Source of the DNA: Bog-532 sp963833835
GTDB taxonomy: Bacteria > Actinomycetota > Actinomycetes > Streptosporangiales > Streptosporangiaceae
Direction of reading: 5' to 3'
DNA length: 64,000 nucleotides
Assembly: GCA_963833835.1 (NCBI GenBank)
Contig: CAWHZI010000008.1
Location: 310,001-374,000 of the forward strand
The notes under the pieces were generated by a model. That model made no database searches and was not told the DNA's origin. It saw nothing but the letters and a program-made list of their open reading frames with translations. Position 1 is the stretch's first letter; each line of letters opens with the position of its first letter. Shown here one piece after another: positions 23,392 through 32,945 of this stretch. The position numbers were made by a program, and so were the translations under genes.

Positions 23392-24131
23392 CAGCTTCCC
23401 GGTTTCAGCACGTACCCGACGCCGCGCACGGTGTGGATCAGCGGCGGCCGCCCGGAGTCGATCTTCTTGCGCAGGTAGCTGATGTACAGCTCGACCACGT
23501 GGGCCTGGCCCCCGAAGTCATAGTTCCACACCCGGTCCAGGATCTGCGCCTTGGACAGCACGCGGCGGGGGTTGCGCATCAGGAACCGGAGCAGCTCGAA
23601 CTCGGTCGCGGTCAGCTCGATCAGCTCGCCGCCGCGGCGGACCTCGCGGGCGTCCTCGTCCATGCTCAGGTCGGCCACGGACAGCGAGCCTTCGCTGTGG
23701 CTGCGGGTCAGGTCGGCCCGCCGCAGCAGCCCCCGCAGCCGGGCCAGCACTTCTTCCAGGCTGAACGGCTTGGTCACGTAGTCGTCGCCACCGGCCGTGA
23801 TGCCGGCGATACGGTCCTCGACCGCGTCCCGGGCGGTCAGGAACAGCACACACACCCCGGGGCTCTCGGCCCGCAGCCGCCGGAGGACCTCGAGCCCGTC
23901 GAAGTCCGGCAGCATGATGTCCAGGATCACCGCATCGGGCTGGAAGTCGCGGGCGACGGTGATCGCGTCCGAACCGGTGCCGGCCGTGCGGGTGTCCCAC
24001 CCCTCGTAGCGGAGCACGCTGCCGAGCAGTTCGGCCAGGCTGGGTTCGTCATCGACGACAAGCACCCGGATCGCGGTGCCGTCCGGCCGCCGCGCCCCGG
24101 CCGGTGCGGCGGAGCTCTGCGCTGTGTTCAT
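23391..24131 (-). CDS. OmpR-family response regulator
   Basis: A two-domain regulator of about 246 residues from ATG 24131. The receiver has VVDDEPSLAELL, phospho-acceptor Asp in AVILDIMLPDFDG (about residue 71), Thr in LFLTARD and Lys in YVTKPF. The C-terminal winged helix shows ELTATEFELLRFLMRNPRRVLSKAQIL and YISYLRKKIDSG...HTVRGVGYVLK. A TTG at 24140 would add three residues. Its partner is the coupled kinase at 21664. A perfect inverted repeat spans the start codon, and a second lies upstream, so autoregulation is plausible. Confidence 0.94.
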   Translation of the reverse strand: MNTAQSSAAPAGARRPDGTAIRVLVVDDEPSLAELLGSVLRYEGWDTRTAGTGSDAITVARDFQPDAVILDIMLPDFDGLEVLRRLRAESPGVCVLFLTARDAVEDRIAGITAGGDDYVTKPFSLEEVLARLRGLLRRADLTRSHSEGSLSVADLSMDEDAREVRRGGELIELTATEFELLRFLMRNPRRVLSKAQILDRVWNYDFGGQAHVVELYISYLRKKIDSGRPPLIHTVRGVGYVLKPGS

Positions 24132-24184
24132 AGTTCTCAACTATGTCTGTCCCCGTCCAGACTAACTTCAGAGCGCGTTCTGAA
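24129..24184 (-). promoter_or_regulatory. Two inverted repeats at the response regulator start
   Basis: CATAGTT-CTC-AACTATG (24129-24145) is a perfect 7-bp inverted repeat covering the ATG. TTCAGA-GCGCGT-TCTGAA (24167-24184) is a perfect 6-bp one further upstream. The second may be an operator in the promoter. The first could act at DNA level or as an RNA hairpin hiding the start codon. Confidence 0.5.
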
Positions 24185-24207
24185 TTGTCTCTGAGCGGAG
24201 TAGACGG

Positions 24208-25146
24208 TCACTCGGCGGGCCAGCCCGCCACGGTCTCGACCCGGCCAGAATCGGCCACCAGCCGGGCCGGCAGCCGCAGGCGGGCCAGCCAGCCGGGCGC
24301 GGCGTCCCCGCGGATGATGGCGGCGGTGCTGGCCGTGTTGGCGTCGGCGCAGGTGGCGGCGGTGACCGAGACCGTGCGCCAGACCGGGGCCGGGGGCAGC
24401 CCGGTGCGCGGGTCCAGGATGTGGTGCAGCACGCTGCCGCCGCGGCGCCAACGCCGGGCAGTGGTGCTCGAGGTGGCGAGGCCGCCGCCGGTGATCGCGA
24501 CCACGGTGGCGGGCCCGCACGGATCTTCGTCCGGGTGCCCGGTGACGTCCTGCACCCGGATACGCCAGCCGCCCTCCGGGGCCGGCCCGGCCACCGAGAT
24601 GTCACCGCCCAGGCCGACCAGCACCCCGGTGTCCAGCGTGGCGGCGATCCGGGCGGCCGAGCGGTCGGCCGTCCACGCCTTGGCCGTGGCGCCGAGGTCG
24701 AGCCGGACCCCGGCCGGCATGGTCAGCGTGCGCGAGCCGTGGTCCAGCCGGACCTGATGCCACCCCGGCACGGCCCGGACCACGAGGTTGACCGCGGGGC
24801 CATCGGCCGGGACCAGGGTGAAGTCGCGGTCGTAGCCGGCCGCGACGATGGCCTCCCCGACGGTGGGGTCGACGTCGCCCCCGGTCAGCTCGGCCGCCCG
24901 GAGCGCAACCGCCACCGCCTCGGCCAGCAGCGGGCTCACCGGGACCGGCTGGCCGGCCGCCTGATCAAGCCGGGCCAGTTCAGAGTCGGGCCGGAACCGG
25001 CTGCACGCCGCGTCCAGCGCGGCCAGGTCGGCTTCGAGCAGGGCGCGGGCGGCGTCCAGCGTGCCGGGTTCGGTGACGGTCAGATGCACCAGGCAGCCGA
25101 GCGAGGGCCAGCAGGCGGTCGCTGTGCCGGTCGTGGTCCCGGCCAT
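24208..25146 (-). CDS. ApbE-like FAD:protein FMN transferase
   Basis: The 312-residue protein has the ApbE pattern: LDAACSRFRPDSELARLDQAAG near residue 50, VDPTVGEAIVAAGYDRDF near 90, VRLDLGATAKAWTADRSA near 145, GVLVGLGGDISVAGPAP near 165 and VSVTAATCADANTASTAAII in the C-terminal third. ApbE uses Mg2+ and FAD to attach FMN to a Ser/Thr of target flavoproteins. It has no clear lipoprotein signal, so it is probably cytoplasmic. GGGGGAGG lies 5 bases before ATG 25146. No FMN-binding-domain target gene is adjacent. It lies 76 bases upstream of the two-component operon. Confidence 0.88.
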   Translation of the reverse strand: MAGTTTGTATACWPSLGCLVHLTVTEPGTLDAARALLEADLAALDAACSRFRPDSELARLDQAAGQPVPVSPLLAEAVAVALRAAELTGGDVDPTVGEAIVAAGYDRDFTLVPADGPAVNLVVRAVPGWHQVRLDHGSRTLTMPAGVRLDLGATAKAWTADRSAARIAATLDTGVLVGLGGDISVAGPAPEGGWRIRVQDVTGHPDEDPCGPATVVAITGGGLATSSTTARRWRRGGSVLHHILDPRTGLPPAPVWRTVSVTAATCADANTASTAAIIRGDAAPGWLARLRLPARLVADSGRVETVAGWPAE

Positions 25147-25279
25147 CGCTACCTCCCCCTACTCGCAGTGCGTTCACGTCAACGTCATACGGACTACCCC
25201 GGCGCCCTGGCCTCATCCTGGACGTCTGCTCCGAACCATCTGAACGCCGCGCCCTGAACGCCGCGACCGGCCGCGAAAG

Positions 25280-25909
25280 TCAGCCTTGCTCGAGGACCCG
25301 CCCTAGCTTGGATGCCGACGCCGATGGGAAGGCCCCGGCCGAGCACAGCAGCGTCCCGGCCACGTCGAGCACGTCCGTTGCACCGGAGACCAGCTCCACC
25401 TCGATCTCGTGCCAGATCAGGGGGTCGTGCGCCGCGTCCTGGTCGCCGGCGTCCAGGCGGCGGCCGGTGACGTGGTCGTCGGCCACTTCGGCCCGTACTT
25501 CCCCCTCCGGGCCGGCCAGGCGGCGGATGGTCCGGACGGTGTTGAGCTGAGCGATGGGCCGCAGCGGCCTGCCGCCGGTGAAGTCGGCCACCATGTCCTG
25601 CATCTGGGCGGGCACCGTGCCGGTGCCGTGGTCAGCGTCGAGGGGCAGGTGCCGCTCCTGCCGGGTGCCGGGCCGGACGGGCAGCTTGAGGTGCCAGGCG
25701 TCGTCCTCGCCGCCGGTGCGCCGGCGCAGGGTCACCTTGTTCGCGGCCAGCCGCAGGTCGTCGGTGTCGAAGTAGGTGGCGGCCATATGGAAGGTCACCG
25801 GCTCGGTCACCGTGTAGCCCGGCAGCTCGCTCAGGTCGGGCAGCACGAAGTCCGGCCCGGCGTCGTATTTGCGCTCGGTCTCCAGCTGGCTGGTCGCGGT
25901 GGCTTCCAT
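25280..25909 (-). CDS. CYTH domain protein
   Basis: From ATG 25909, 209 residues forming one CYTH domain (the triphosphate-tunnel fold shared by adenylate cyclase CyaB and thiamine triphosphatase). It has the start signature LETERKYDA (EXEXK variant), then TYFDTDDLRLAANKVTLRRRTGG, WHLKLPV, VRTIRRL, EVRAEVADDHV and WHEIEVEL. No CHAD domain is attached. The expected activity is hydrolysis of triphosphate or polyphosphate compounds. It is the last gene of a close minus-strand run with the PCMT-like and GT87 genes (11 bases after the PCMT-like stop). Confidence 0.9.
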   Translation of the reverse strand: MEATATSQLETERKYDAGPDFVLPDLSELPGYTVTEPVTFHMAATYFDTDDLRLAANKVTLRRRTGGEDDAWHLKLPVRPGTRQERHLPLDADHGTGTVPAQMQDMVADFTGGRPLRPIAQLNTVRTIRRLAGPEGEVRAEVADDHVTGRRLDAGDQDAAHDPLIWHEIEVELVSGATDVLDVAGTLLCSAGAFPSASASKLGRVLEQG

Positions 25910-25920
25910 GGCTCCACAGG

Positions 25921-27273
25921 TTACGGGAGTTCGAATGAACGGCCAACGACAGGTGCGCCCGTCACGGCTGGCCCTTGGGTGCGACCACGAACGTGGTATG
26001 CGGCCGGGCTGACGATCGCGCCGTTCGCCCCGACCTCGGGACTGGGGCCCCCGCCCGCCGGGCGGGGATAGGCCAGGATGCGGAAGCTGCCGGTGCTGGG
26101 TCGACCGGCCGCCTCCCAGCTTTGCAGCAGGGCGGTCAGCTCGGCCGCCAGCGTCTCTCCGTCCGGGCCGTAACCAAGCACGCGGAGTTCGTACAGCGGC
26201 GCCGACGCCTGCCTGCGCGGCCTGCGGCTCAGGCCGCGCGCTTCGGTCTCGTCGTCCTCCGGGCGGGCCAGCACCGCGAAGCTGCCCGCGTCGAAGATCC
26301 CGGCCGTGACGTGCTGGTCCCCCAGGCGGGCCGGGGCGCGGGCCAGGGCCGCGGCGTGGGGCGCCCCGGCTTCGCTGAGCACCCCCATGCGCGGTTCGTG
26401 CAGGGCTAGCCACAGGCCCAGCCCGTCGAACAGCTGGGCCGGCCCGGCCTGCACCCGGGTGGCGTATTCGGCGGCGGGCTCGTCCAGGGCGCGGGCCAGC
26501 GCAGTGACGTCGACCGGCCGCCCGTCCGGCAGCGTGAGCGCCAGCTCCGGGTAGTCGCCGGTGACCCGGGTCCGTTCCGGCCCGGCCAGGCTGCCCCGCA
26601 TGCGCATGAACCCGCACGGCACCACCGACTGGCTCCGCCACACCTCCGGGCGGGCGCTCTCAGCCGAACCGTCCGGGTCCCGTTCGAAGGCCACCGCCCG
26701 CTGCGATCCGCGCAGGTCGAGCGGGACCACGATCCGGCCGCCCGGCCCCAGCTGCGCCAGCCAGGCCGGGGCCAGGTCGCTCACGCCGACCGTGGCGATG
26801 ATCCGGTCGTACGGGGCCCCGGGCGGGTATCCCGCCGCGCCGTCGGCGGCCACCACGATCACGTCCGGGTAGCCCGCGGCGTCCAGGTGCGCGGCCGCCT
26901 CCGCCGCCACCTCCTCGTTCAGGTCGACCGTGACCACGGTCCCGGCCGGGCCGACCAGGTGCTTCATCAGCGCGGCGTTGTAGCCGGTGCCGGCGCCGAT
27001 CTCCAGCACCCGGTGGCCCGGGGCCAGCCCGAGCTGGTCCAGCATGATGGCCATGATCTTCGGCTGGGAGGACGAGCTGGTCGGCTGGCCATCCGGGTCG
27101 CGCCGGGTCACGATGGCGTCATCGCGGTAAGCCAGCTCGGCCGGGACCTCCGGCAGGAAAAGGTGCCGCGGCACCACCCGCATGGCCTGCGCCACCGCGT
27201 CGCTGACCGGCTGGCCGCCGGCGCTCACCTCCGCCACCATACGGTCCCGCATCCGGGCTAGCTCGGTGCCCAT
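25921..27273 (-). CDS. PCMT-like methyltransferase with C-terminal extension
   Basis: A 450-residue protein. Residues 1-210 match protein-L-isoaspartate O-methyltransferase: MRVVPRHLFLPEVPAELAY, SSSQPKIMAIMLDQLGLAPG, the SAM loop VLEIGAGTGYNAALM and GPGGRIVVPL. The second half (from about 240) is a long extra region seen in PCMT relatives near lanthipeptide clusters (FxLD type), but no lanthipeptide gene is here. It may methylate isoaspartyl or another carboxylate. The ATG at 27273 overlaps the GT87 stop (TGATG), so translation is coupled. Larger frames upstream are GT87 shadow. Confidence 0.85.
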   Translation of the reverse strand: MGTELARMRDRMVAEVSAGGQPVSDAVAQAMRVVPRHLFLPEVPAELAYRDDAIVTRRDPDGQPTSSSSQPKIMAIMLDQLGLAPGHRVLEIGAGTGYNAALMKHLVGPAGTVVTVDLNEEVAAEAAAHLDAAGYPDVIVVAADGAAGYPPGAPYDRIIATVGVSDLAPAWLAQLGPGGRIVVPLDLRGSQRAVAFERDPDGSAESARPEVWRSQSVVPCGFMRMRGSLAGPERTRVTGDYPELALTLPDGRPVDVTALARALDEPAAEYATRVQAGPAQLFDGLGLWLALHEPRMGVLSEAGAPHAAALARAPARLGDQHVTAGIFDAGSFAVLARPEDDETEARGLSRRPRRQASAPLYELRVLGYGPDGETLAAELTALLQSWEAAGRPSTGSFRILAYPRPAGGGPSPEVGANGAIVSPAAYHVRGRTQGPAVTGAPVVGRSFELP

Positions 27274-28682
27274 CACGAGGCGCGGGCAGCGTCCCGCGAC
27301 GAGTTCCGCAATGAGGCACGCACGGAGGCGATGGCAGGCTGCCGCAGCCGGAACGCGGCCACGGTCAGCACGGCCAGCGCGAGCAGGCCGGCCAGGATGA
27401 ACGAGTTGCCCGCGATGATCTGCAGCAGGTTCCAGTGGTACTCGCGGTAGTGCGGGCTGTCGCCGTAGGCGAAGTACTGGGTCGGCCCGTACCAGACCCA
27501 TCCGGCCGGGGTCAGGGCCGTGCCCGGCGCCCAGAACGCGGGCCAGGCCCCGAAGATGGCCAGCAGGGCCGCGGTGGCCAGTCCCCAGGCGACCCGGGCC
27601 GGGCCGCGAGAGCGCACCGCCAGGTGGCCCAGGTAACCCACGCCCAGCGCCGCCCACACCCAGTGGTGATCCCAGCTCAGCGGCGATACCAGCAGCGCGG
27701 TCAGCGCGCAGCCCAGCATGCCGGCCACCGGGTGGCCCGCGCGGTCCAGCGCGGCCGCGACAACCAGCCCGGCGATGGCCACTACCGCGGCCACGGCCAG
27801 GTAGACGTGCGCCGCCCCGTCCACGCTGCCCATGAACCGGATGATCAGGGCGTGCAGCGACTGGTTACCGCGGGTGCCGAGGAACACGATCCGGTTCGCG
27901 TTCAGGAACGTGCCGTCCTGCCAGTAGTGGGCGGAATCGTGCGGCAGCACGGCGTAGCCGATGCCGATGGTGGCCACGAACGTGCCCGTGGCCACGGCGG
28001 CTTGCCGGAACCGGCCGGTGAGCAGCAGGTAGGGGATGAAGATCAGCGGTATGAGCTTGATCCCGGCGGCGAGCCCGATCCCGGCGCCGTTCCACCACCG
28101 GGTCCGGGGCGCCATCAGGTCGAGCACCACCAGCAGCATGAGCAGCAGGTTGATCTGGCCCAGGGCCAGGGTCTGCTGGACCGGCTCGAGGGCCAGTCCG
28201 GCCCCGGCCACCAGCAAGGTGGCGCCGGACCGCATCCGCCGGTCGCTGTAGCCGAGCACGCCGAACATCAGCCACGCCGACAGCAGCAGCGCGGCCACGC
28301 TGGCCACGGTCATGGCCCAGCGCAGCACCAGCCAGGGCAGCAGCGAGCCGACGGCGAAGATGATGGCTGCGATCGGCGCGTAGGTGAAGCTCACCCCGCC
28401 GCCGCCTTGCCAGGAGTACAGCGGGGCGTACTTCGACCCGTCGTACGGCGGCGAGATCTGGCGGGTGATCAGGCCGCCGTCGCGGTAGACGACCAGGTCC
28501 CGCATGGCCGTCATCGTGCTCAGGTGGGTGAGCAGGTCGGCCACGTAGACCGCGGATACGAAGAGGAAGACCACCAGTCCCAGGGCCAGCACCCGGCCAC
28601 CTACCGGCCACCGGATCCCGCCTGGTGACCCGGCCGCGCCGCCCGCCTGGGACGGGGCAACGGCCTGGTGTGCCTCTGCCAC
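27273..28682 (-). CDS. GT87-type membrane mannosyltransferase
   Basis: From GTG 28682 the protein has 469 residues and about ten or more hydrophobic segments. It matches the GT-C glycosyltransferase family 87 (DUF2029), which uses polyprenyl-phosphate mannose. It has a first extracytoplasmic loop VYRDGGLITRQISPPYDGSKYAPLY with acidic residues, GQINLLLMLLVVLDLMAP and GIGLAAGIKLIPLIFIPYLL, and the late SPLSWDHHWVW block. GGAGGG 6 bases upstream supports this start. The product is probably mannosylated lipid, glycan or protein at the membrane. It is coupled to the PCMT-like gene downstream. Confidence 0.88.
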   Translation of the reverse strand: MAEAHQAVAPSQAGGAAGSPGGIRWPVGGRVLALGLVVFLFVSAVYVADLLTHLSTMTAMRDLVVYRDGGLITRQISPPYDGSKYAPLYSWQGGGGVSFTYAPIAAIIFAVGSLLPWLVLRWAMTVASVAALLLSAWLMFGVLGYSDRRMRSGATLLVAGAGLALEPVQQTLALGQINLLLMLLVVLDLMAPRTRWWNGAGIGLAAGIKLIPLIFIPYLLLTGRFRQAAVATGTFVATIGIGYAVLPHDSAHYWQDGTFLNANRIVFLGTRGNQSLHALIIRFMGSVDGAAHVYLAVAAVVAIAGLVVAAALDRAGHPVAGMLGCALTALLVSPLSWDHHWVWAALGVGYLGHLAVRSRGPARVAWGLATAALLAIFGAWPAFWAPGTALTPAGWVWYGPTQYFAYGDSPHYREYHWNLLQIIAGNSFILAGLLALAVLTVAAFRLRQPAIASVRASLRNSSRDAARAS

Positions 28683-28869
28683 GCGATTCCCTCCGTGCGA
28701 CGGCGTGCCTGGGGCCGATGATATCGGCTGCGGTCTGAGCCGGACGACGCGATCACCCATTCCCGGCAAAGCCGTCATTGCCGCCCGGGTGGCGTATCCG
28801 GGCATGAAAGTGGCCGACGGCAGTGCCGCCGGCCACTCGCCGTTGCCAGCGCCCGATCGGGCGCCCGGA

Positions 28870-29574
28870 TCAGGCGCTGGGGTCGCCGATCCTGGTCCCG
28901 GCGACGCGCGTCTCCTCGACCTCGGTGTTGGCCGGGGTGACGGTCTCCGGCACCGTGTCGCCGTCGACCCGGGTGTCGTCGGCCCGGGTGTCATCGGCCC
29001 GAAGGTCGTCGGTGCGGGTGTCATCCAGCCGGCCGTCCGGCACCGCGGTGCGCGTCCGGTCCGGCTGCGTCACCTCTTCCTCCGGCACCTGCTCCACGGC
29101 CGGGGCCTCGGCCGCCAGCCGCTCGCGGGCGCCGATGACCGTGAGACGGCCCAGCGCCACCGCGGCCAGGAACACGATGACCACGCCCAGGCCGGTGAAG
29201 AAGCCGATCTGCTCGACCACGCGGTGCAGCTTGTCACCGACCGGCTGGCCGGTGCCGCCGATGGACCACAGCGTGCTGAACAGGCCACCGAGCGCGAACC
29301 AGGCCCCGCTCAGCGCGGCCAGCCAGGCGCCGAAGATCGCGCTCGGGCGGCTGGCCGAGGTGCCGAGGATCAGGCCGCCGAGTACCGTGCCGACCGCAGG
29401 CAGGATCTCCAGCCAGAGACGGCCAGTGGTGTAGGTCCACGCCTTGTCGGGCGTGTAGGCGTAATGAAAATACGGGCCGATGAAGGCGATCAGGCCGCCC
29501 CAGGCTCCGAGCAGGACCAGCAGCGTTCCGTTGAGGGCGCCACGGCTACGCGGGACGCGCAGCACTCCTGTCAT
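28870..29574 (-). CDS. Four-TM membrane protein with acidic repeat tail
   Basis: About 234 residues from ATG 29574, which has GGAGGA 9 bases upstream (a GTG at 29583 lies too close to that site). Residues 10-150 hold four hydrophobic segments. The C-terminal third is a charged tail with imperfect repeats of DDTR (LDDTRTDDLRADDTRADDTR). The N-terminal half resembles short actinobacterial membrane proteins annotated only as hypothetical. The tail should be cytoplasmic or surface-exposed and unstructured. It is divergent from selA and upstream of the GT87 gene by about 190 bases. No function can be given. Confidence 0.75.
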   Translation of the reverse strand: MTGVLRVPRSRGALNGTLLVLLGAWGGLIAFIGPYFHYAYTPDKAWTYTTGRLWLEILPAVGTVLGGLILGTSASRPSAIFGAWLAALSGAWFALGGLFSTLWSIGGTGQPVGDKLHRVVEQIGFFTGLGVVIVFLAAVALGRLTVIGARERLAAEAPAVEQVPEEEVTQPDRTRTAVPDGRLDDTRTDDLRADDTRADDTRVDGDTVPETVTPANTEVEETRVAGTRIGDPSA

Positions 29575-29715
29575 GACGATCACTCCTCCCGTTCGGGGGG
29601 ATGAGGGCTAGTGAACTTGTGCCAACGCGATACCCCCGGTAACGCTGCTTATGCGGCGGGAGCAGATCTCGGTCGCATCACGGGCACACCTCGTGAGCAA
29701 ACTACGGCTGGCGGG

Positions 29716-29721
29716 TAGGGT
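29716..29721 (+). promoter_or_regulatory. Leaderless -10 box of selA
   Basis: TAGGGT is followed by 7 bases and GTG 29729. No Shine-Dalgarno site precedes the GTG. Confidence 0.55.
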
Positions 29722-29728
29722 CACCTGC

Positions 29729-31084
29729 GTGGACACCCGGCGACTGGTCCCGCGCACCGACGTCTTGCTCGCCGACCCGAGGCTGGCCGAGGCGGAGCGC
29801 AGGCTCGGCCGCGCGCTGGTCAAGGCGGCCGTGACCCAGGCTCAGGACCAGGTGCGCCGGGGCGCGATCGCGCCAGATGGGGCCCTGGACGCCGCGCTGG
29901 CCGGGCTGCCGGTCCGGGCCGCCACCCTCACCCCGGTGATCAACGCGACCGGGGTGCTGCTGCACACCAACCTGGGCCGTGCCGCGCTGTCCGCTGCCGC
30001 CACCGACGCGCTGCTGGCCGCCGCGGGGTGCACGGACGTGGAGTTTGACCTGGCCACCGGGGCCCGCGGGCGGCGGGGCCGGGGCACGCTGGCCGCACTG
30101 GCCGCGGCGGTGCCGGCTGCCGAACGGGTGCACGTGGTCAACAACAACGCCGCCGCCCTGGTGCTGGCCGCGACCGCCCTGGCCGCCGGGCGGGAGATCG
30201 TGATCAGCCGGGGCGAGATGGTGGAGATCGGGGACGGGTTCCGGCTGCCGGACCTGCTGCAGTCCACCGGGGCCCGGCTGCGTGAGGTCGGCACGACCAA
30301 CCGCACCTCGGCCGCCGATTACACCGCCGCGATCGGGCCCGACACCGGCTTCGTGCTCAAGGTGCACCCGTCGAACTTCCGCGTCGAGGGCTTCACCGCC
30401 GAGGCCACCATCAAGGACCTGGCTGCCGCGCTCGGCCCGTCGGTCCCGGTGGTGGCGGACATCGGCTCGGGCCTGCTGGCGCCGCACCCGCTGCTGCCGG
30501 ACGAGCCGGACGCTACAACCGCGCTGCGGGACGGGGCAGCGCTGGTCACCGCGAGCGGCGACAAGCTGCTCGGCGGCCCGCAGGCCGGCCTGCTGCTCGG
30601 GCAGGACGCGCTGGTCAAACGGCTGGCGCGGCACCCGCTGGCCCGGGCCCTGCGAGTCGACAAGCTGACGCTGGCCGCGCTCGAAGCCACCCTGGCCGGT
30701 CCGCCGGTACCGGTCGTGCAGGCGCTCGCCACCGATGACATTTTCATTATTAATAGGGTCGAAAAGGTCGTGGCGGACCTGGTTCGTGCGGAGGTCGACG
30801 CCCACCCGGTCCGGACGCAGGGGGCGGTCGGCGGTGGCGGAGCGCCCGGCGTGCCGCTACCCAGCGCCGCGGTGAGCGTGCCGGACGCCCTGACCGGGCC
30901 GCTGCGCACCGGGCCGGCCGTGCGCCAGGGCCGGGTCCCGGCGGTCATTGGCCGCGTGGAGGCAGGCCGGCTGCTGCTGGACCTGCGGGCGGTCGCGCCC
31001 GCCGACGACGAGACGCTGACCCGGGCTGTGGTCATGGCCGCGGCCGTGGCGGCCGAGCCAGGGGCGGCCGGGACCGGGACGTGA
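29729..31084 (+). CDS. selA: L-seryl-tRNA(Sec) selenium transferase
   Basis: SelA converts Ser-tRNA(Sec) to selenocysteyl-tRNA(Sec) with PLP and selenophosphate. From GTG 29729 it has 451 residues. Landmarks are RRLVPRTDVLLADPRL at the N-terminus, VINATGVLLHTNLGRAALS near 75, VNNNAAALVLAATALAAGRE, SRGEMVEIGDGFRLPDLL, GTTNRTSAADY and the PLP lysine in TASGDKLLGGPQAGL (about Lys279). The TAGGGT box placed 7 bases ahead makes this start better than the ATG at 29651. The selB gene overlaps its stop by 4 bases. selD and the tRNA-Sec gene are not in the window. Confidence 0.95.
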   Translation: MDTRRLVPRTDVLLADPRLAEAERRLGRALVKAAVTQAQDQVRRGAIAPDGALDAALAGLPVRAATLTPVINATGVLLHTNLGRAALSAAATDALLAAAGCTDVEFDLATGARGRRGRGTLAALAAAVPAAERVHVVNNNAAALVLAATALAAGREIVISRGEMVEIGDGFRLPDLLQSTGARLREVGTTNRTSAADYTAAIGPDTGFVLKVHPSNFRVEGFTAEATIKDLAAALGPSVPVVADIGSGLLAPHPLLPDEPDATTALRDGAALVTASGDKLLGGPQAGLLLGQDALVKRLARHPLARALRVDKLTLAALEATLAGPPVPVVQALATDDIFIINRVEKVVADLVRAEVDAHPVRTQGAVGGGGAPGVPLPSAAVSVPDALTGPLRTGPAVRQGRVPAVIGRVEAGRLLLDLRAVAPADDETLTRAVVMAAAVAAEPGAAGTGT

Positions 31085-32945
31085 CCGTCACCCAGGTCAT
31101 CGCGACGGCCGGCCACGTCGACCACGGCAAGTCGACGCTGGTGCGGGCGCTGACCGGGATGGAACCGGACCGGTGGGAGGAAGAACGGCGCCGCGGCCTC
31201 ACCATCGACCTCGGGTTCGCCTGGATGGACGGGCCCGCCGGGCCAGGCGAGCCAGGCGGTCCGCGCATCGCGTTCGTCGACGTGCCCGGGCACGAACGCT
31301 TCGTGCCGAACATGCTGGCCGGCCTGGGCCCGGTCCCTGCGGTGCTGATGGTGGTCGCGGCCGACGGTGGCTGGATGCCGCAGTCGGCCGAGCACCTGGC
31401 CGCCATCGACGCGCTCGGCATCTCCCGCGGGCTGCTGGTGGTCACCCGGGCCGACCTGGCCGACCCGGAGCCGGCCCTGCGGCGGGCCCGGGCCGAACTG
31501 GCCGCCACCAGCCTGGCCGGGGCGCAGGCGCTCGCGGTCAGCGCGGTAACCGGTGCCGGGCTGCCGGAGCTGCGCCGCGCGCTGGCCCGGCTGGCCGGGT
31601 CGCTCCCGGTCCCGGACCCGGCGGGCCCGGTCCGGCTGTGGGTGGACCGGGCCTTCAGCATCCGGGGCAGCGGCACGGTGGTGACCGGCACGCTGCCCGC
31701 CGGGACCGTGCGCACGGGCGGGGAGCTGCTGCTCACGCCGTCGCTGCGCCCGGTGCGGGTGCGCGGCATCGAGTCCCTGGAGCAGTCGGCCGGGCAGGTC
31801 CGCGGCGTAGCCCGGGTCGCGCTCAACCTGCGCGGCGTACCGCGGGAGATCCCGACCCGGGGCATGGCGCTGATCGAGCCGGGCCGGTGGACCCTGACCG
31901 GGGTGATCGACGTCCGGTGTGAGCTGACCGGGGTGGACCGGCTGCCCCAGGAGCTAGCCGTGCACATCGGCTCGGCCCGGACCCCGGCCCGGGTCCGGGT
32001 GCTGGGCCGAGCCGGCGCGCTCGGCCCGGAAGGCACAGCCGATGACGCGGTACCAGCCGGTGCCGGTGGCATGGTGCTGGCCCGGCTCACCCTGCGCGAA
32101 CAGCTGCCCCTGCACGTGGGGGACCGGGTCCTGCTGCGCGACCCCGGGGCGGCCGGCCTTTTCATTCTGGGCGCGACCGTGCTGGACGTGATCCCGCCGC
32201 AGCTGAAGCGGCGCGGTGCCGCCGCCGCGGCCGCCGCCCGCCTGGGCCGCTGGCCGCGGCCGCCGCGAGCCTGCGACCTGCTGGGCCGGCACGGGCTGCT
32301 GCGCGCGGGCGTGCTGACCGCGATGGGGGTCGGGGGCGCCCCGGACCCGGTGGCCGGGGACTGGCTGGCTGACCCGTCGTTCTGGCGGGCCGCCCGGCGA
32401 CGGCTGGCCGAGCTGACCCGCCAGCACGCCGAGCAGGATCCGCTGGCCGTGGGGCTGCCGGTGGAAGCGGCCCGGCGGGCGCTGGGGCTGCCCGACCGGA
32501 TCCTGGTCGAGGCGCTGGCCCGGGAACAGGCCGGGGTGTCCCTCCACGACGGCTACCTGACCGTGGCCCAGGGTGCGGTGGCGGCCGCGCCGGTACCGGG
32601 ACCGCTGCTGACCGCCGTCCGCGCGGTCCGGTCCGACCTGGCCGGCGGCCCGTTCCGCGCTCCGGAGGCGGCCCGGCTCCGCGAGCTGGGCCTGGACACC
32701 AAGGCCATCGCGGCGGCGGCCCGGGCCGGCCTGCTGCTGCGAGTCAGCGACCAGGTGGTGCTGGCCCCGGGCGCGGACCGCGCGGCGGCCCGGGCGCTGG
32801 CTGAGCTGCCGCAGCCGTTCACCACGGCCGAAGCCCGCCAGGCCCTCGGAACGACCCGGCGGGTGGCCATCCCGCTGCTGGAGTACCTGGACCGGACCCG
32901 GATCACCGAGCGGCTGCCCGACGACCGGCGCCGCCTCCGCCCCTC

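Noticed and set aside
25925..25945. GTTCGAAT-like sequence resembling a tRNA T-loop
   Set aside because: No matching acceptor, D- or anticodon arms are found around it. It is the 3' end of the PCMT-like gene.
25280..26641. Reading the CYTH gene as a 453-residue fusion
   Set aside because: The extra N-terminal part is an out-of-frame shadow of the PCMT-like gene. The CYTH signature starts directly after ATG 25909.
29584..29728. Possible tRNA-Sec gene beside selA
   Set aside because: No long acceptor stem or TCA anticodon loop could be built in this gap. selC must lie elsewhere.
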